Source of the DNA: Ricinus communis
Taxonomy: Eukaryota > Streptophyta > Magnoliopsida > Malpighiales > Euphorbiaceae
Length of the DNA stretch: 64,000 nucleotides
Assembly: GCF_019578655.1 (NCBI RefSeq)
Contig: NC_063260.1
Location: 16,060,001-16,124,000, forward strand
Reading direction: 5' to 3'
Shown: positions 1-10,899 of the stretch, piece by piece
Layout: each line of letters starts with the position of its first letter
Position numbering within the stretch: position 1 is the first letter of the stretch
Notes under the pieces: generated by a model
The model's input: the letters and a program-made list of their open reading frames with translations, nothing else
The model's database searches: none
Told to the model about the DNA's origin: nothing
Translations under genes and position numbers: made by a program

Positions 1-260
1 TGCATATAGCCAATTAAGGCTTCTTGTAGCTTCTTGGACCTTGACCTTGTAATTGGGCCTTGTAGCATGCTCAATGGATCCTTAGCTTTATCTTTGGTTT
101 TCTTGTTGTCCTCTCCATCAAGTCCATCTTTAAGTTTGGCCATGTCCATATCATTCCCTCCTTCTTTAGGATGATTCGTCCTCGAATCAAGTTGATCACC
201 TTGCACTCTCTCATTTTCATGCATTTGTACTGATGTAGTTGGCATTATTACCTCCACTAG
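1..260 (-). pseudogene. Ty3/gypsy polyprotein C-terminal tail, copy 1 (runs off window start)
   Basis: On the minus strand this segment reads as the end of a Ty3/gypsy polyprotein, with the short motifs LDSRTNHPKEGG and PITRSRSKK that recur near the C-terminus of many plant gypsy polyproteins. Positions 1-153 are nearly identical to 1970-2122, so this is one of two copies of the same tail. Upstream of about 260 the reading frame stops and the sequence becomes non-coding leader. The frame continues past position 1, so its end is not visible. The copy sits where gag-pol should begin after a primer site, which points to an internal deletion that removed almost the whole coding region. Confidence 0.7.
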
Positions 261-1404
261 AACCACTTGACATGCTGCAATAAAAGTTAGTATGCAATAA
301 TAATAAAAAAAAATAAATCAAGGAAATTAAGGACCTCACCAACACTCCCTCACGTGTTTACTCTCAATTAATGGGGATGGTCACTCGTGTTTCGCACAAT
401 CAAGAATGATCACACAAGGCTGAAAACTCACACCACTCAGCTTGTTTTCAAGGATTCTTATGTGAATCAATAACCACACATCAAGTTATTTCACTATGCT
501 TGCAATGCGCCAAGAATTATGATCTAAAAAGCTTAGTTGAGGCAAAACGCAAAGTCAAGAAAAAAAAAAGAAGGAACAGTAACAAGAACAAGTGTTTAAT
601 GAATCAAAAACAATGAAGAACTCAAAAAGAATTAATGGGCATGTAAAAGGAACGAAAATAAGGTGAAAGAAACAAGAAATTAAGTTCAAGAACCAAGCAA
701 TCAAGTTTCAACCCGAATGGAAATCTCTAACCAAACAACATTGGAAACAAGCTCAAGAACGAATTAAAACTTCAATTTGATGTATAAGACATGTAAGGAA
801 CAGATTTAGGAAGTAAAAATCACAAAGAAGGTTGATCAAGAAAGAAGTTTACCTCTTTATGCTTTAAATGTGTCAAATCTGCCCAAACTCAAAAGACACA
901 CAAAGAGGAGAATAAATAAAGGACAAAAACGAATTTAGAGCTGAATTAATTTAAATAAGATGGTATGTATAGGGCTCAGGTCATTGGAATTTAATGTCCC
1001 TTTGAATCTTCCCAAACAGCCACCAAATCCTTATTTATGTAGGATTGTGAAAATCTCCCTAAACCTTTTAACAACCCTAATATCTATGTAATCACCCCAA
1101 GAACAATGATTTCAACACCAAATACGTTTTTTCCACTAACAAAGACAATCAAACCAATCAGACCTATTCCTTTTTTTTTTCTTTTTTTTTGCTAATTCGG
1201 ATCTGATATTTTTCTTTTCTTGTTTCGTTTTTTTTTTTTTTTTGAATCAGAATCAAAAACTACAAGAATCAAGAACTAAACAATGTAGATCTCAAGAATA
1301 CCAAGAATACTTCAAGAACAATATCAAGAACTCAAGGAAAACAAACAATAACTTAAAGAAAAGGGATAAATAACTTTGATTTAAGAGCAAAGCTCGATAC
1401 CAAA
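261..1404 (-). mobile_element. LTR-retrotransposon leader with tRNA-iMet-type primer binding site
   Basis: Read on the minus strand, the LTR ending at 1405 is followed by TTTGGTATCGAGC, a two-base-short form of the usual initiator-Met primer site TGGTATCAGAGC. The rest is AT-rich non-coding leader, with long T runs near 1170-1190 and 1227-1244 (purine-rich on the minus strand). No open frame of note is present. It connects the LTR at 1405-1857 to polyprotein tail copy 1. Confidence 0.6.
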
Positions 1405-1857
1405 TGTTAAGAACCTCCAAGGATTTAAACGAAGAACCCTAATGATTATGAACCCGTGAATTACTATCTTAGAAACCCAAGAACAAATTAAGTTTCAAAA
1501 CCCAAGAACCGCTTAAATCGGGATTGCAAGGTATGGTTGATCAAGATCGGAACCTAAAGAAAACTAAGTTCTTTAAACCCTAACCCTTAACACGCCACAA
1601 GGATAGATCAATTCCTTGATAAGTGGTTTATGCATTCAACAAGAATTCAAGAATTCAAGCAAATATGCAAAGGAAACAACTACTATAATTTTATCAAAAT
1701 TCCCAATTTCCAAAACACAACTTAAGGGGCGTTTTTATAGCCACCTAACATAAGAAACCCTAGTAAAACTATTAACCCTAGCTGCCACATAAGAAAAATA
1801 GGCAATAACATTGTTCTGAACTTAAATAAGAGATTTCAGCCCAAATATTAGCCCACA
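1405..1857 (-). mobile_element. LTR of a Ty3/gypsy element with iMet primer site
   Basis: The plus strand starts TGTTAAGAACC at 1405, directly beside the primer site, and ends CCCACA at 1857, next to the stop codon of polyprotein tail copy 2. That gives TG...CA ends and about 453 bp. The 1405 edge is firm because of the primer site. The 1857 edge is less certain because no clear polypurine tract precedes it. The LTR lies between two copies of the polyprotein tail, the order expected after unequal recombination between tandem elements. Confidence 0.55.
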
Positions 1858-2123
1858 TTAGTCTTCATGTATTTGGACTTGCAAAATATTAAATAAAGCC
1901 CATTCAGATGTGTCTTTACTTGGGCCTATCCTAGCATGACCAATTGGGCTTCCTTGACTAGTCCGATCTTGCATATAGCCAATTAAGGCTTCTTGTAGCT
2001 TCTTGGACCTTGACCTTGTAATTGGGCCTTGTAGCATGCTCAATGGATCCTTAGCTTTATCTTTGGTTTTCTTGTTGTCCTCTCCATCAAGTCCATCTTT
2101 AAGCTTGGCCATGTCCATATCAC
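1858..2123 (-). pseudogene. Ty3/gypsy polyprotein C-terminal tail, copy 2
   Basis: An 86-residue open frame ends at 1858 with the same tail as copy 1: MDMAKLKDG, a lysine-rich stretch, then PITRSRSKK and an end around LQVQIHED. It starts abruptly at 2123, where copy 1 continues upstream into the SRTNHPKEGG segment. Here the sequence switches instead to an Athila-type integrase fragment. This is a deletion junction rather than a natural start. Confidence 0.7.
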
Positions 2124-2454
2124 ATCATCTAGTTGAATGGACCAATCCTTCTTAGATCATTCCACAGTCTTCTTAAGTATCTTCTTCAACTCTCTATTGG
2201 TATTCTCTACTTGACCACTGGTTTAAGGGTGATAAGGGGTAGCAAATTTATATGCGACTTCAACCCTCTTTAACACTTTCTCTAGCTGAGCATTACAAAA
2301 GTTTGTGTGCCCCTGTCACTACTAATGGCCTTAGGGATGCCAAACCTATAGAAAGTCTTTTTAAAGATTTTCACTACTATCCATTTAGAGACATAATTAA
2401 TAGCCACCAATATACATTTGTTGCCAAAAGAACTAGGAAAAAGTCCCATGAAAT
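2124..2454 (-). pseudogene. Decayed Ty3/gypsy integrase core fragment
   Basis: The minus strand carries pieces of a retroviral-type integrase: INFMGLFPSSFGNK (where a D is expected in place of the N), YVSKW, SDRGTQ, then ATPYHP, a stop, TSGQVENTNRELKKIL and KDWSIQLDDV. Order and spacing match the DDE core and following segment of gypsy integrases, most like the Athila group. At least two in-frame stops are present (2238 region and near 2149) and the first catalytic Asp appears changed to Asn. The piece is cut at 2454 by an LTR and at 2123 by a polyprotein tail from another element. Confidence 0.75.
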
Positions 2455-3919
2455 TGATAGGCATCATATTACACATATTTACATGCCCAATTGTTTACAT
2501 TCTTGTGCATAATTATCTCATTTTATGCTAGAATCACCTGTTTTTTGGTTCATTTCACGTTTCACGTCGTTATCGAACGACATTGTCAGCAATCAAGGGA
2601 AATACACATAATTACGGACCATAATCCATCAAATTGAGCAAGGACTAGCATTTCGAGGGTTGAGCACGACCTGGACTCCGGCCGTGCGGAATTGTCAAGA
2701 TGCTGCCCCCATAAGTGCCATTTTGGCACGCGGCTCGAGTACCACCACGACCTCCACCACCCTGCGGTGGCTCGGCCAAGCCGGCTGGGCATGGCCTGAA
2801 GAGGTCACCACACGAACCATCGCGAGTTCAAAGACAGTCAGTCGGACTCCACCAGGTGCGGTCAAGCAAAGTGACCATGGTCTGGTTACTATATAGGCAA
2901 AATCGATTTGGTGAATGAGGGTTCGATTTTCTTACTTGATTTCCAATATACACACTCAATTCATTTGTTTGTAGACCTCAATTGTCGACTTTGGGAGATC
3001 AATTTCATTAACTGAAGGAAGGATTACACTTGTTTCAACATCAATTTGAAGATCAAGATAAGATGTGGGAGCATTGAAGAGGCAAATTAGGGTTTGAGAT
3101 TTTGATTTGGAAATTAGGGTTTCTCATCCAACTTGAAAGAGAAGGGTGTACATGCTTTCAATTTGCTTTTCCTTATTTGTTCCTTACTTTGTTTTAACTA
3201 TGAACATGAGTAGCTAGAGCTTTTGAACCCATTGGGGTTTCTATTGTTAATGGATTGTTTGATTTGTTTTGATTGTTAAGTTACCAAATTATAATCCTTC
3301 TTGCTTATCAGTAATAAAAGTTAATTTCATTTGACTTGAGACGTTGAGTAAAATTTTGTTTAGATTATTTAATTGGTATTGAGAAATTCGTTAAATAGTC
3401 GGAACTTGATTAAGCAAGAACTGGTCAATAACACTTAGAGATAAGGTTAGTCGGCTAGCCAGATTAAGGATTAACAACTCTTAATAGACTTGAATCTAAG
3501 CTTCATGCTGTGCTGAGATTAATTGTTAGGAAGAGATTCCAGCATTTAGTTCCCAGAGTTAGGAATTCGGTGAGCTCGAGAGAGGATCCGAGTTCATTTT
3601 AGGATTCAGGCACGGGTAATCAATTTGGTAATCAAGATAATCACCTTTAGTAATTCCATCGCAATTAGGTCCCCTTTGGGTTTGCACTCTTCCTGTGTTG
3701 CTCCATTATCCTTTCAGATTATTTGACATTTAATTAGTTGTTTGTTCATATTCAATCATAGCATAACACTTCATTGAGTTGTTCAGACTAGATAACATAG
3801 CGAACATTAGTAACTCTAGGTTCACCCGATCTCCAGGGATACGACCTTGATACTCACTAGTGCTAGGCCGCATCGATAGGTTCACCGCCTTAGGTGTAGG
3901 TTGCATCAATAGCCCATCA
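2455..3919 (+). mobile_element. Athila-like LTR (type B), 5' LTR of the element at 2455-9122
   Basis: It starts TGATAGGCATC and ends CCCATCA at 3919, about 1465 bp. The start is shared with the other type B LTRs in this window (32330, 37726-39151, 51007-52468), which begin TGATGAGCATAG followed by TTACACATATTTGC. The last 900 bp, from the ATGAACATGAGTAGCTAGAG stretch near 3200 on, are shared with nearly every Athila-like LTR here. A primer site complementary to tRNA-Asp follows at once, so this is a 5' LTR. The U3 part holds a GC-rich self-complementary tract near 2660-2700. Confidence 0.75.
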
Positions 3920-3920
3920 A

Positions 3921-3945
3921 GTTTTTTGCGCCTTTGCCGGGGACC
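3921..3945 (+). promoter_or_regulatory. Retrotransposon primer binding site (tRNA-Asp type)
   Basis: Directly after the LTR the sequence reads TTTTTTGCGCCTTTGCCGGG, a slightly mutated form of TGGCGCCGTTGCCGGGGA, the complement of the 3' end of plant tRNA-Asp. This primer is characteristic of Athila-group Ty3/gypsy elements. It fixes the 5' LTR boundary and the plus-strand direction of the element. Confidence 0.8.
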
Positions 3946-4076
3946 CCGTAACGGTGAACTAGAGTGAATTGTTTTTGTTACTTTAGTCATTATTTGTTTA
4001 TTTATTTATTCTTTATTCTTTATTTTATTACTTTTGCTGATTGGTGGTTGTTTGGATTGTCGGTTTTAGGTAGTTT

Positions 4077-4950
4077 GTGACCAGGAGCTCTAACCCTGAT
4101 CCCATAGAACCCTTATTTGACCCGAACCTTTCTCTCAGATTATTGAGACGATGTTTGCAGGCACTTGAGGAGGAGGTCGGAGTTACAGTTCAGGTTCATA
4201 GAGCTAACATGATGGAGAACCACAACCCCCAGGCCGATGACGATCACAGGATGATGTACGAGTTTGCTCGACCATCTTTGGATGGGACAAAAACTAGTAT
4301 AGTCAGACCTCTTGTAGCGGCCAATAATTTTGAGATAAAGGCCAATGTTATCCAGATGATCCAGCAGAGCGTGCAGTTCGAAGGATTGCCCAGCGAGGAT
4401 CCCAATGCACATATTGCCAACTTTGTGGAGATTTGTGACACATTCAAGATAAATGGAACAATCGATGATGCCATTCGACTGAGATTGTTTCCATTTTCCT
4501 TGAGGGACAGAGCAAAGAGATGGTTGCAATCTCTTCACAGACAACATACTCACGGAAGGCATTGGCCGAAAAATTTCTCTATAAGTATTTTCCTCCCGCT
4601 AAAACTGCTAAACTTAGAAATGACATATCTTCTTTTGTGTAGTTTGATGATGAGAGCATGTACAATGCATGGGAGAGGTTTAAGGATCTTTTGAGATGTT
4701 GCCCACATCACGGATTGCCAGTATGGATGCAGGTTCAGACCTTCTACAACGGGTTGAACCTTACGACGAGGCAGATGGTGGATGTTGCAGCAGGTGGGGC
4801 GCTAAACAGTAAGATGCCCGAGCAGGTTTAGAACTTGATAGAGGAAATGGCCATGAGCAATTATCAGTGGCAATCCTCTAGGAGCCGACCAGGACGACAA
4901 GGAGTGGTCAACCAAGTGGACTCTGCCTGGCCTGCGGAACTTGGTATTTT
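4077..4950 (+). pseudogene. Athila-like gag (capsid) pseudogene
   Basis: The frame begins at GTG in 4077 where ATG would be expected (TRSSNPDP follows). Residues about 80-160 form a clear retrotransposon gag (PF03732-like) domain, with FEIKANVIQMIQQ, GLPSEDPNAHIANF and LRLFPFSLRDRAKRWLQSL. Gag forms the virus-like particle that packages element RNA. The frame shifts near 4550, and homology then continues in other frames (FPPAKTAKLRND, then YNAWERFKDLLRCCPHHGLP) to a stop near 4829. The gene is broken and no pol follows it. Confidence 0.85.
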
Positions 4951-6240
4951 AGGTGGAGCTTAGCCAAGAAGATGGACCAACTCCGCTGAACGCTGTGGAG
5001 TTTTATGGTAGCCCGCACTACAATACGAACTATACTGCGGGAGGTATGTTTGCTTCACCTTCTTCTACTTTCCCATAGGTTTATGTTGTGTCTTTTGAAG
5101 TTGAGCAGGTTGATTATATGGGGAATGCCCCAAGGCAGCAGAACAGGATATCACTGGGGAGGTTTATAGTCGCTGTATACACACGCCTGGTGTGTCATAT
5201 CCGTAGATGTGGGCTGAGATTTCTGATGACACTAAGAATTACAGTGCCAGCCAGTCCAAGGCGTCTAACTTGCCTGAGGGACTGTGGTACTTGCATGCAT
5301 TGTTGGCTAGGACCATCACTGTCAGGGGAGATAGCGGTGGTGTAGTTACCTAGTCGGACCTGTTTATACTTTACAAGATGCACCAAGATCACCCCACGAC
5401 ATGGGGTACTTATTGGCCGGACGGACGTTGCCTTCGCAACAACTCAAAGAAGGTATTTTTCTGTTTTGGGACTTACATTACTCAACTGGCTAGGAGCTTA
5501 GGAGTTTTGGAGGAAGCGATACCACATTTGACAGAGCTGGGGGTGATGGAGACATTGGGACTTCCTTAAATGGTTAGTATGAGGATGGTGACTCATGGGC
5601 GGGGTCCCGCTAGGACTAGAGTATAAATCGAGGAATGCTCTCTGGCGACTCTCAGAGAGAGGAGCGACCACCCACGAGCCCATGGTACAGGGATGTCCCA
5701 CCTTTTACGATATTCCAGTCTTCCACCGCCTTCTTCAGCCTCCTTCCGGTTCTTCATCACCGTTTTAGGAGTCTCCCAATTGAGTTTAGAGCTGGCTGAG
5801 CCTGAGAGGTTGGCAGAGGAGCGTAGAGAGCATTTCATTCGACAAGAGGCTTTTCAACAGGACCTTTTATAGCACGTGGTGAGTTTGAGCCGGATGATGG
5901 CTCGGTTTAGGCAGAGGCTATGCTTCGAGCCCGATCGAGCAGAGAGGTAGGTTAGAAGCCTCTATGGCCAATAATATGTTTGATGATATTTTGCAAGGAC
6001 TTTGCAGATTTCATCCACGAGAGCCGAGTTCCGAGCAGAGCCATTTTGACATCCCTCTAACGGATGATCCAAATTGACCCTCCCTCTCCAATCGAGCACC
6101 CTTCAACACAACAAACTCGACGAGCCTCATTGACGCTCCCCTCGATCCACCAGCTCTTGCATGTGACACTACTTTCGATCCCTTAGAGAGCAACCACCAC
6201 ACCACAGATCGATACCTCATGATGCACCTCTTTTCACTCC
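4951..6240 (+). pseudogene. Decayed gag-distal coding region of the Athila-like element
   Basis: Short frames interrupted by many stops. Near 5107 VDYMGNAPRQQN looks like the segment that follows the zinc knuckle in Athila gag. Around 5378-5569 a 63-residue frame (FGTYITQLARSLGVLEEA) weakly recalls a domain found in the extra ORF of some Athila-type elements; I only suggest this. No reverse transcriptase, RNase H or integrase motifs are visible, so the element could not move by itself even if restored. Confidence 0.5.
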
Positions 6241-7622
6241 GGAGCTATAGTCAGGCGATTAGTTCTTTTCCTTTTCATTTCTTATATTTTGTATACTGGG
6301 GACAGTGTGTCCTTCAAGTGTGGGGTGGGTGATATTTATCCCATCTCAGTTGTTTGTTTATTCTTTGTGCAATTTTTTATAAAATTTTAAAAAAATTTCA
6401 CTTTGTTTCGATGCTCTTACTGTTGACTTGCTTTTGAAATCCGGTTATGTCCATGTGATCGGGTAAAACTGATAGTGTTGAGTTTTGCGGAAGAATGTAA
6501 GATAATTAGTTTGAGTTTTATACTAAGTTGCTTTGGTTTATTTAATTCTGTTTTGATGATTTTTGTTTGGAACCTACTCAAAAGCACTCTTGTGAGAAAT
6601 TGAGCCTAAATTGTAAGCATACACTTTATATGCTTGTATTTATTTCTTGTTGAGAGTGTCGATTACTGTCTTTACTTTTAGAACTTGCTCGGTAATGCTT
6701 ATGAGGGCCACAAGGAGAGTTTAACACTTTGGTATGATAGAGGCACTTAGGTTTTTCATTCTAGCCAAATAGCCTTCATTCGTTTATTGATTTTATAGAT
6801 AACCCCTTCTTTTACCATATTTTTTTTATCATATTCCATTACCACTTAGTTTTATTCTGCTTTGGGTTATGATTTTGCACATGAGTTGTTTTAATTGGAA
6901 ATTTTTGTCTCGGGAATAGTGTGGAATCTTATAGCAACTTTCTTCAATCCAAAAGTAATTCACTCTATTATGTGAATGTTCTTCCCTTATTGAAAAAAAA
7001 AAAAGAAGAAGAAGAAAAGAAAAGAGAAATGGAAGAATATAAGGGAAAGGTGATGAAAAAAAAAAGAAAGTAAGTGAGCTAAACATTTTGACTTGATTCC
7101 TATTTCCCACCTTGGACTACTGTCCATTGTTTACCCCTTGTGACTTGTGTGCAGGTCATGTATTTCATTGCAGAACACCATAGGTTCAACTCTGACCAAA
7201 TTTACCTACCCCTACCTAATCCCCATTACCACCCTTATAAAGACCTTTTGACATGGTTGTTGACTCTCCATAAGTGGTAGGAGTAGGATTTAAGAGCAAG
7301 CATATAGTAAGTAAGGCAGTAGTTGATGCATTAAGCGATTAAACACTACCCTTTAAACACTTTGAGTGATTTAGAGTGAATCTGGTGAGGAGTTGGTTCT
7401 GAATAATTTTGTTGAGACAGTATTTTATGAATTATTGGCATCTTGGTTGTGATACTTGGATTGATTGCTTCGTTTCTTTTTGTTTGACTTACGCTTGTTA
7501 AGAATATGTGCAGGAGCTCTCTAGCTTATCTGTCAGTTTAAGTATTGTTCCTTAATGGTTTCTTTTCCTTATTTTACTTTTGATTGCTTGAGGACAAGCA
7601 ATGAGCTAAGTGTGGGGTTATT
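6241..7622 (+). mobile_element. 3' non-coding internal region of Athila-like element with polypurine tracts
   Basis: Non-coding. A purine-rich run of about 75 bp lies at 6995-7072 (A12, then GAAGAAGAAG and AAAAGAAAAGAG). The segment ends with GAGCTAAGTGTGGGGTTATT at 7604-7622, the polypurine tract that primes plus-strand synthesis just before the 3' LTR. The same region recurs on the minus strand at 50320-53140 and 57977-59250. Confidence 0.7.
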
Positions 7623-9122
7623 TGATATGCGTAAAATACACACATCTAAATGGGATTTTTAAGATTGATTTTATGGACATTTGGATGTGAATTGGTCCCA
7701 ACACTCACCCTATGTGTCTGTTTGTGTGCATTAGGTCCAAAAGAAGTGAAAAAATGAAAAAAGGAAGAGTTGGAGCATAATTGGATGTCAAAGCTGTTGA
7801 AACGAGCTAAGTATGAGCATGAGGAAGCTGAACATGGCCGTCTTGGTTTCAACACTGGCCGTGTTCCCAACACGGGAACCAACACATGTCGTGTTCCCAA
7901 CACGGGCTGTGTTGGGTGCATCACACATCAACGAAAAAGAAGTTCTTAGGGAGCACGGCCACAGAGAGTAACACGGCCGGGAACACCATCCCGTGTCCCC
8001 AACACGGCCAGGGACACGGCCGTGTTGGAGGCGACATGGGGAATTCATTAAAAGAATGAAGAGAGAAAAAAAAAGAGAAGAGAGCGGGGGAGAACGTCCC
8101 AAATCCTAATATTTCTCTCTCTAAGGGTTTTCTGAGCTGGAACCAAGGGAAAAGGAGACTTGGATCAAGGTTTCAATCGGATTCCCTTCAAAGATCAAAG
8201 ATTGGGTGAGGTTCGTTGATTGGTTTTCAATTCGAGCAAGAGGAACAAGAATCGATTCAATTCGAGCAAGAGGAACAAGAATCGATTCAATTCGAGCAAG
8301 AGGAATTGGGGCTGTTTACTCTCATCCAAGGGTGTAATCGGGTTTCTCTACCTTTACTCTTTGTTGTAATTGAATTCTTGTGTATTTTGATAATGAACAT
8401 GATTAGCTAGATTGATTAAATCCATTGGGATTTCTTTACTATGTTGGCTTAGGATTATATTGTTGGATTATTTGGATTAGTTTTGTATTCTTCTTGCTTT
8501 CAGTATTAATAAGATAATGCATTATTCATGAGACGTTGTGAATTGTGTGTTTAGATTTCTTTATGAGATTAAGAAGTCCATTTGGCAATTGAAATTTTGA
8601 ATAGCAAGAACTGGTTAATAATCGCTTAGAGATAAGGATAATTAACTAGCCGGATTAAGAATTAACAAAGCTTAATAGAGGCGGATTAAAGCTTAATGCT
8701 AATTTAAGAATCAATCGTTAGGAAGAGATTCCAACTTTAGGTTATTAGATTTAGGAATTCGGTTATCTCGAGAGAGAAACCGAATTCGGTTAAGAATTCG
8801 TCCACGGGTAGCATAATTAGACTCAACAATCCCTTATCTTTTGTTTGATTGCCAACTAGTTTACGTTCCCTTTGGGTTTGCTCTCTTGCCTTAGTTATTT
8901 TAGTTATCAATTACTCTTGCATCTCCCTTAGAACTTAGATTGTAGCTATTAGTTAGTTTAGAAAGTATTCATCACTCATTTTAGGTTAATATAACAAAGA
9001 ACAAAGGAGTAACTCTGGCTTTCACTTTCCCGAGGAATACGACCTTGATACTTGCCATTAGTGCTAGACTGCATCGATAGTTACACTGTCTTAGATTGTA
9101 GCTAACACAATTTAGCCTATCA
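7623..9122 (+). mobile_element. Athila-like LTR (type A), 3' LTR of the element at 2455-9122
   Basis: It starts TGATATGCGTAAAATACACA and ends TAGCCTATCA, 1500 bp, preceded by a polypurine tract. The first half is of another type than the 5' LTR at 2455, so the two ends of this element do not match as a normal pair. The U3 part (7840-8035) is packed with the self-complementary motif ACACGGCCGTGTT, and 8231-8306 holds a 30-bp tandem repeat. It stops exactly where a minus-strand gag fragment begins. Confidence 0.8.
8231..8306 (+). repeat. 30-bp tandem repeat inside LTR
   Basis: Two full 30-bp units beginning TTCGAGCAAGAGGAACAAGA and a third partial unit lie head to tail. Because 30 is a multiple of three, the repeat reads through as a FEQEEQESIQ motif, but it is in LTR sequence and not a gene. 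Other LTRs in the window (for example 29105-29150 and 48300-48345) carry fewer or less regular units. Confidence 0.85.
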
Positions 9123-9484
9123 GAGGGCCTAGCAAACTCGTACATGGTCCTTTCATCATTACCTCTATTTGCATTGTGGTTCTCTATCTCACTAGTTTCA
9201 CGAACAGGAAGCTCGCTCAATCTCCTCTACCACCGTGACACGCCTCCTTAGCAATCTAAGAGAGCGCTCGGGTTCAGATAAAGGCTCTGTAAGATTAGGA
9301 TTAGAGTTTCTGGTCATAAACTACCTGAGCACAATAAAGAACAACAACACCAACAAACAAGATAAGAACAAAACTATACACAGAAAACAAATTATGAACA
9401 AAAAGAGAAATGATTAGACTAACAAATATTAAAATTTCAATTTAGTTCACAGAAAATCGTTCCTCGGCAATGGCACCAAAAACT
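9123..9484 (-). pseudogene. Athila-like gag N-terminus, leader and primer site (minus strand)
   Basis: Reading down from 9484, the primer site TTTTTGGTGCCATTGCCGAG is a C-to-T decayed tRNA-Asp type. An AT-rich leader follows, then the start of gag. The last part reads NHNANRGNDERTMYEFARPS, matching NHNPQADDDHRMMYEFARPS in the gag at 4077. It is cut at 9123 by the end of the plus-strand LTR. The fragment belongs to the minus-strand element whose 5' LTR lies at 9485-10899. Confidence 0.75.
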
Positions 9485-10899
9485 TGATGTGTGCTAAGTC
9501 AAGCAAGACTATGACCTAAGGCAGTGTACCTATCAGTGGAGTATAGCTAACGGCGAGTACCAAGTGTCATATTCCCCAAAGAACGTGTGAACCTAAATCT
9601 ACTCAATCTTCTCTATTATCTAATCACAGAAAAAAATGGTGTTAATGAATAATTCCTAAATTAACTAATAGCTACTCTAATTGTTGTCGAACTACGTATA
9701 CTAGGGAATGATTAATTCAAGTAAAGGAATAACCCTTTGGAAATTCTTGTCTCTAAGGAATGGAAACTAAGGGTGGAATTGATTGATTGAATCTAATTTC
9801 TGTGGGAAAATCTCTACACAATTAATGCCTTTCTCAAGGACACTAACATCTTAACTTAGATTAATTAGGTTGAAATCTCTTCCTAACTCTAATCACCCAA
9901 ATTAGCATTATGTACCATTTAACACTATTAAGAGTTGTTAATTCTCAATCCAGTAGAACGAACACCCTATCTCTAGGCGAATTCAATTCTAGGTTGCAAA
10001 GGACAATCCAAACCTAAACGTCTTTCTCAAGATTATTCAAATTTCAAAAATCATTCAACAAGATCAATTAATAAATACTTCTATTGCAAACTAATATTGA
10101 CAATCAATACTTTCAATTCAAAATTGAAGTACAAAAATCCCTAGATAAAGAACCCCAATGGGTTAATAAGTTTAGCTAATCATGTTCATAATCACAACCA
10201 ACAAGAATTCAATTACAAAAAGTGAGTAAAGGTAGAGGAACCCGAATACATCCTTGGATGAGAGTAAATAGCTCCAATTCCTCGTGCCCAATCTTAGATC
10301 GATTCTTGTTCCTCTTACTCGGATTGAAACCAATCGACAATCCTCGCCAATCTTTGATCTTCGAAAAGAATCCAAGTGAAACCTTGATCCAAGTCTCCTT
10401 TTCCCTTAGTTTCAACTCAGAAAACCCTTAGACAGAGAAAAAGATGAGTTTTGGACGTTCTAACCCTAGTTGCCTCCCCTTTTCTCTTTTCTTTCTTTTT
10501 AAATGAATTTGACCAGCTGCCATGAACATGGCCGTGTTGATGCCCGTGTTCCCACCACGTTCTGGTGTCGATGCCCGTGTTACTCTCTGTAGCCGTGCTC
10601 CCTAAAAACCTCTTTTTTCTTTGATGTTTGATGCATCCCACACTAGTGTTTGGTATTGGGAACATCATGTTGAATCCAACACGGTCGTGTTAACCTTCTT
10701 CATGGGCATACTTAGCTTGTTTCGGCAGCTTTGACGTCCAATTATGCTTCAATTCTTCCCTTTGTCATACTTTAACTTCTTTTGGACCTAATGCACACAA
10801 ACAGACATATAGGGTGAGTGTTGGGACCAATTCACATCCAAATGTACATAAAATCAATCTTAAAAATTCCATTTAGATGTATATATTTTACGCACATCA
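9485..10899 (-). mobile_element. Athila-like LTR (type A), 5' LTR of a minus-strand element
   Basis: On the minus strand it starts TGATGTGCGTAAAATATATA at 10899 and ends with TTAGCACACATCA at 9485, 1415 bp, next to a tRNA-Asp type primer site. It aligns along its length with the plus-strand LTR at 7623-9122, so the two LTRs face each other across 362 bp. No polypurine tract lies beyond 10899, as expected for a 5' LTR. Confidence 0.8.

Noticed and set aside
8216..8410. Frame with FEQEEQESIQ repeats as a repeat protein
   Set aside because: The tandem unit is 30 bp and so stays in frame, but it sits in LTR sequence and other copies do not keep the frame.
8400..9100. CRISPR-like or satellite array, because the same 600-bp block recurs about a dozen times across the window
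   Set aside because: The recurring block is the shared R-U5 end of Athila-like LTRs, always within LTR borders and in both orientations.
7623..10899. A foldback (inverted-repeat) DNA transposon
   Set aside because: Each arm has TG...CA LTR ends, and one has a tRNA-Asp primer site and gag start beside it. They are two LTRs, not terminal inverted repeats of a DNA element.
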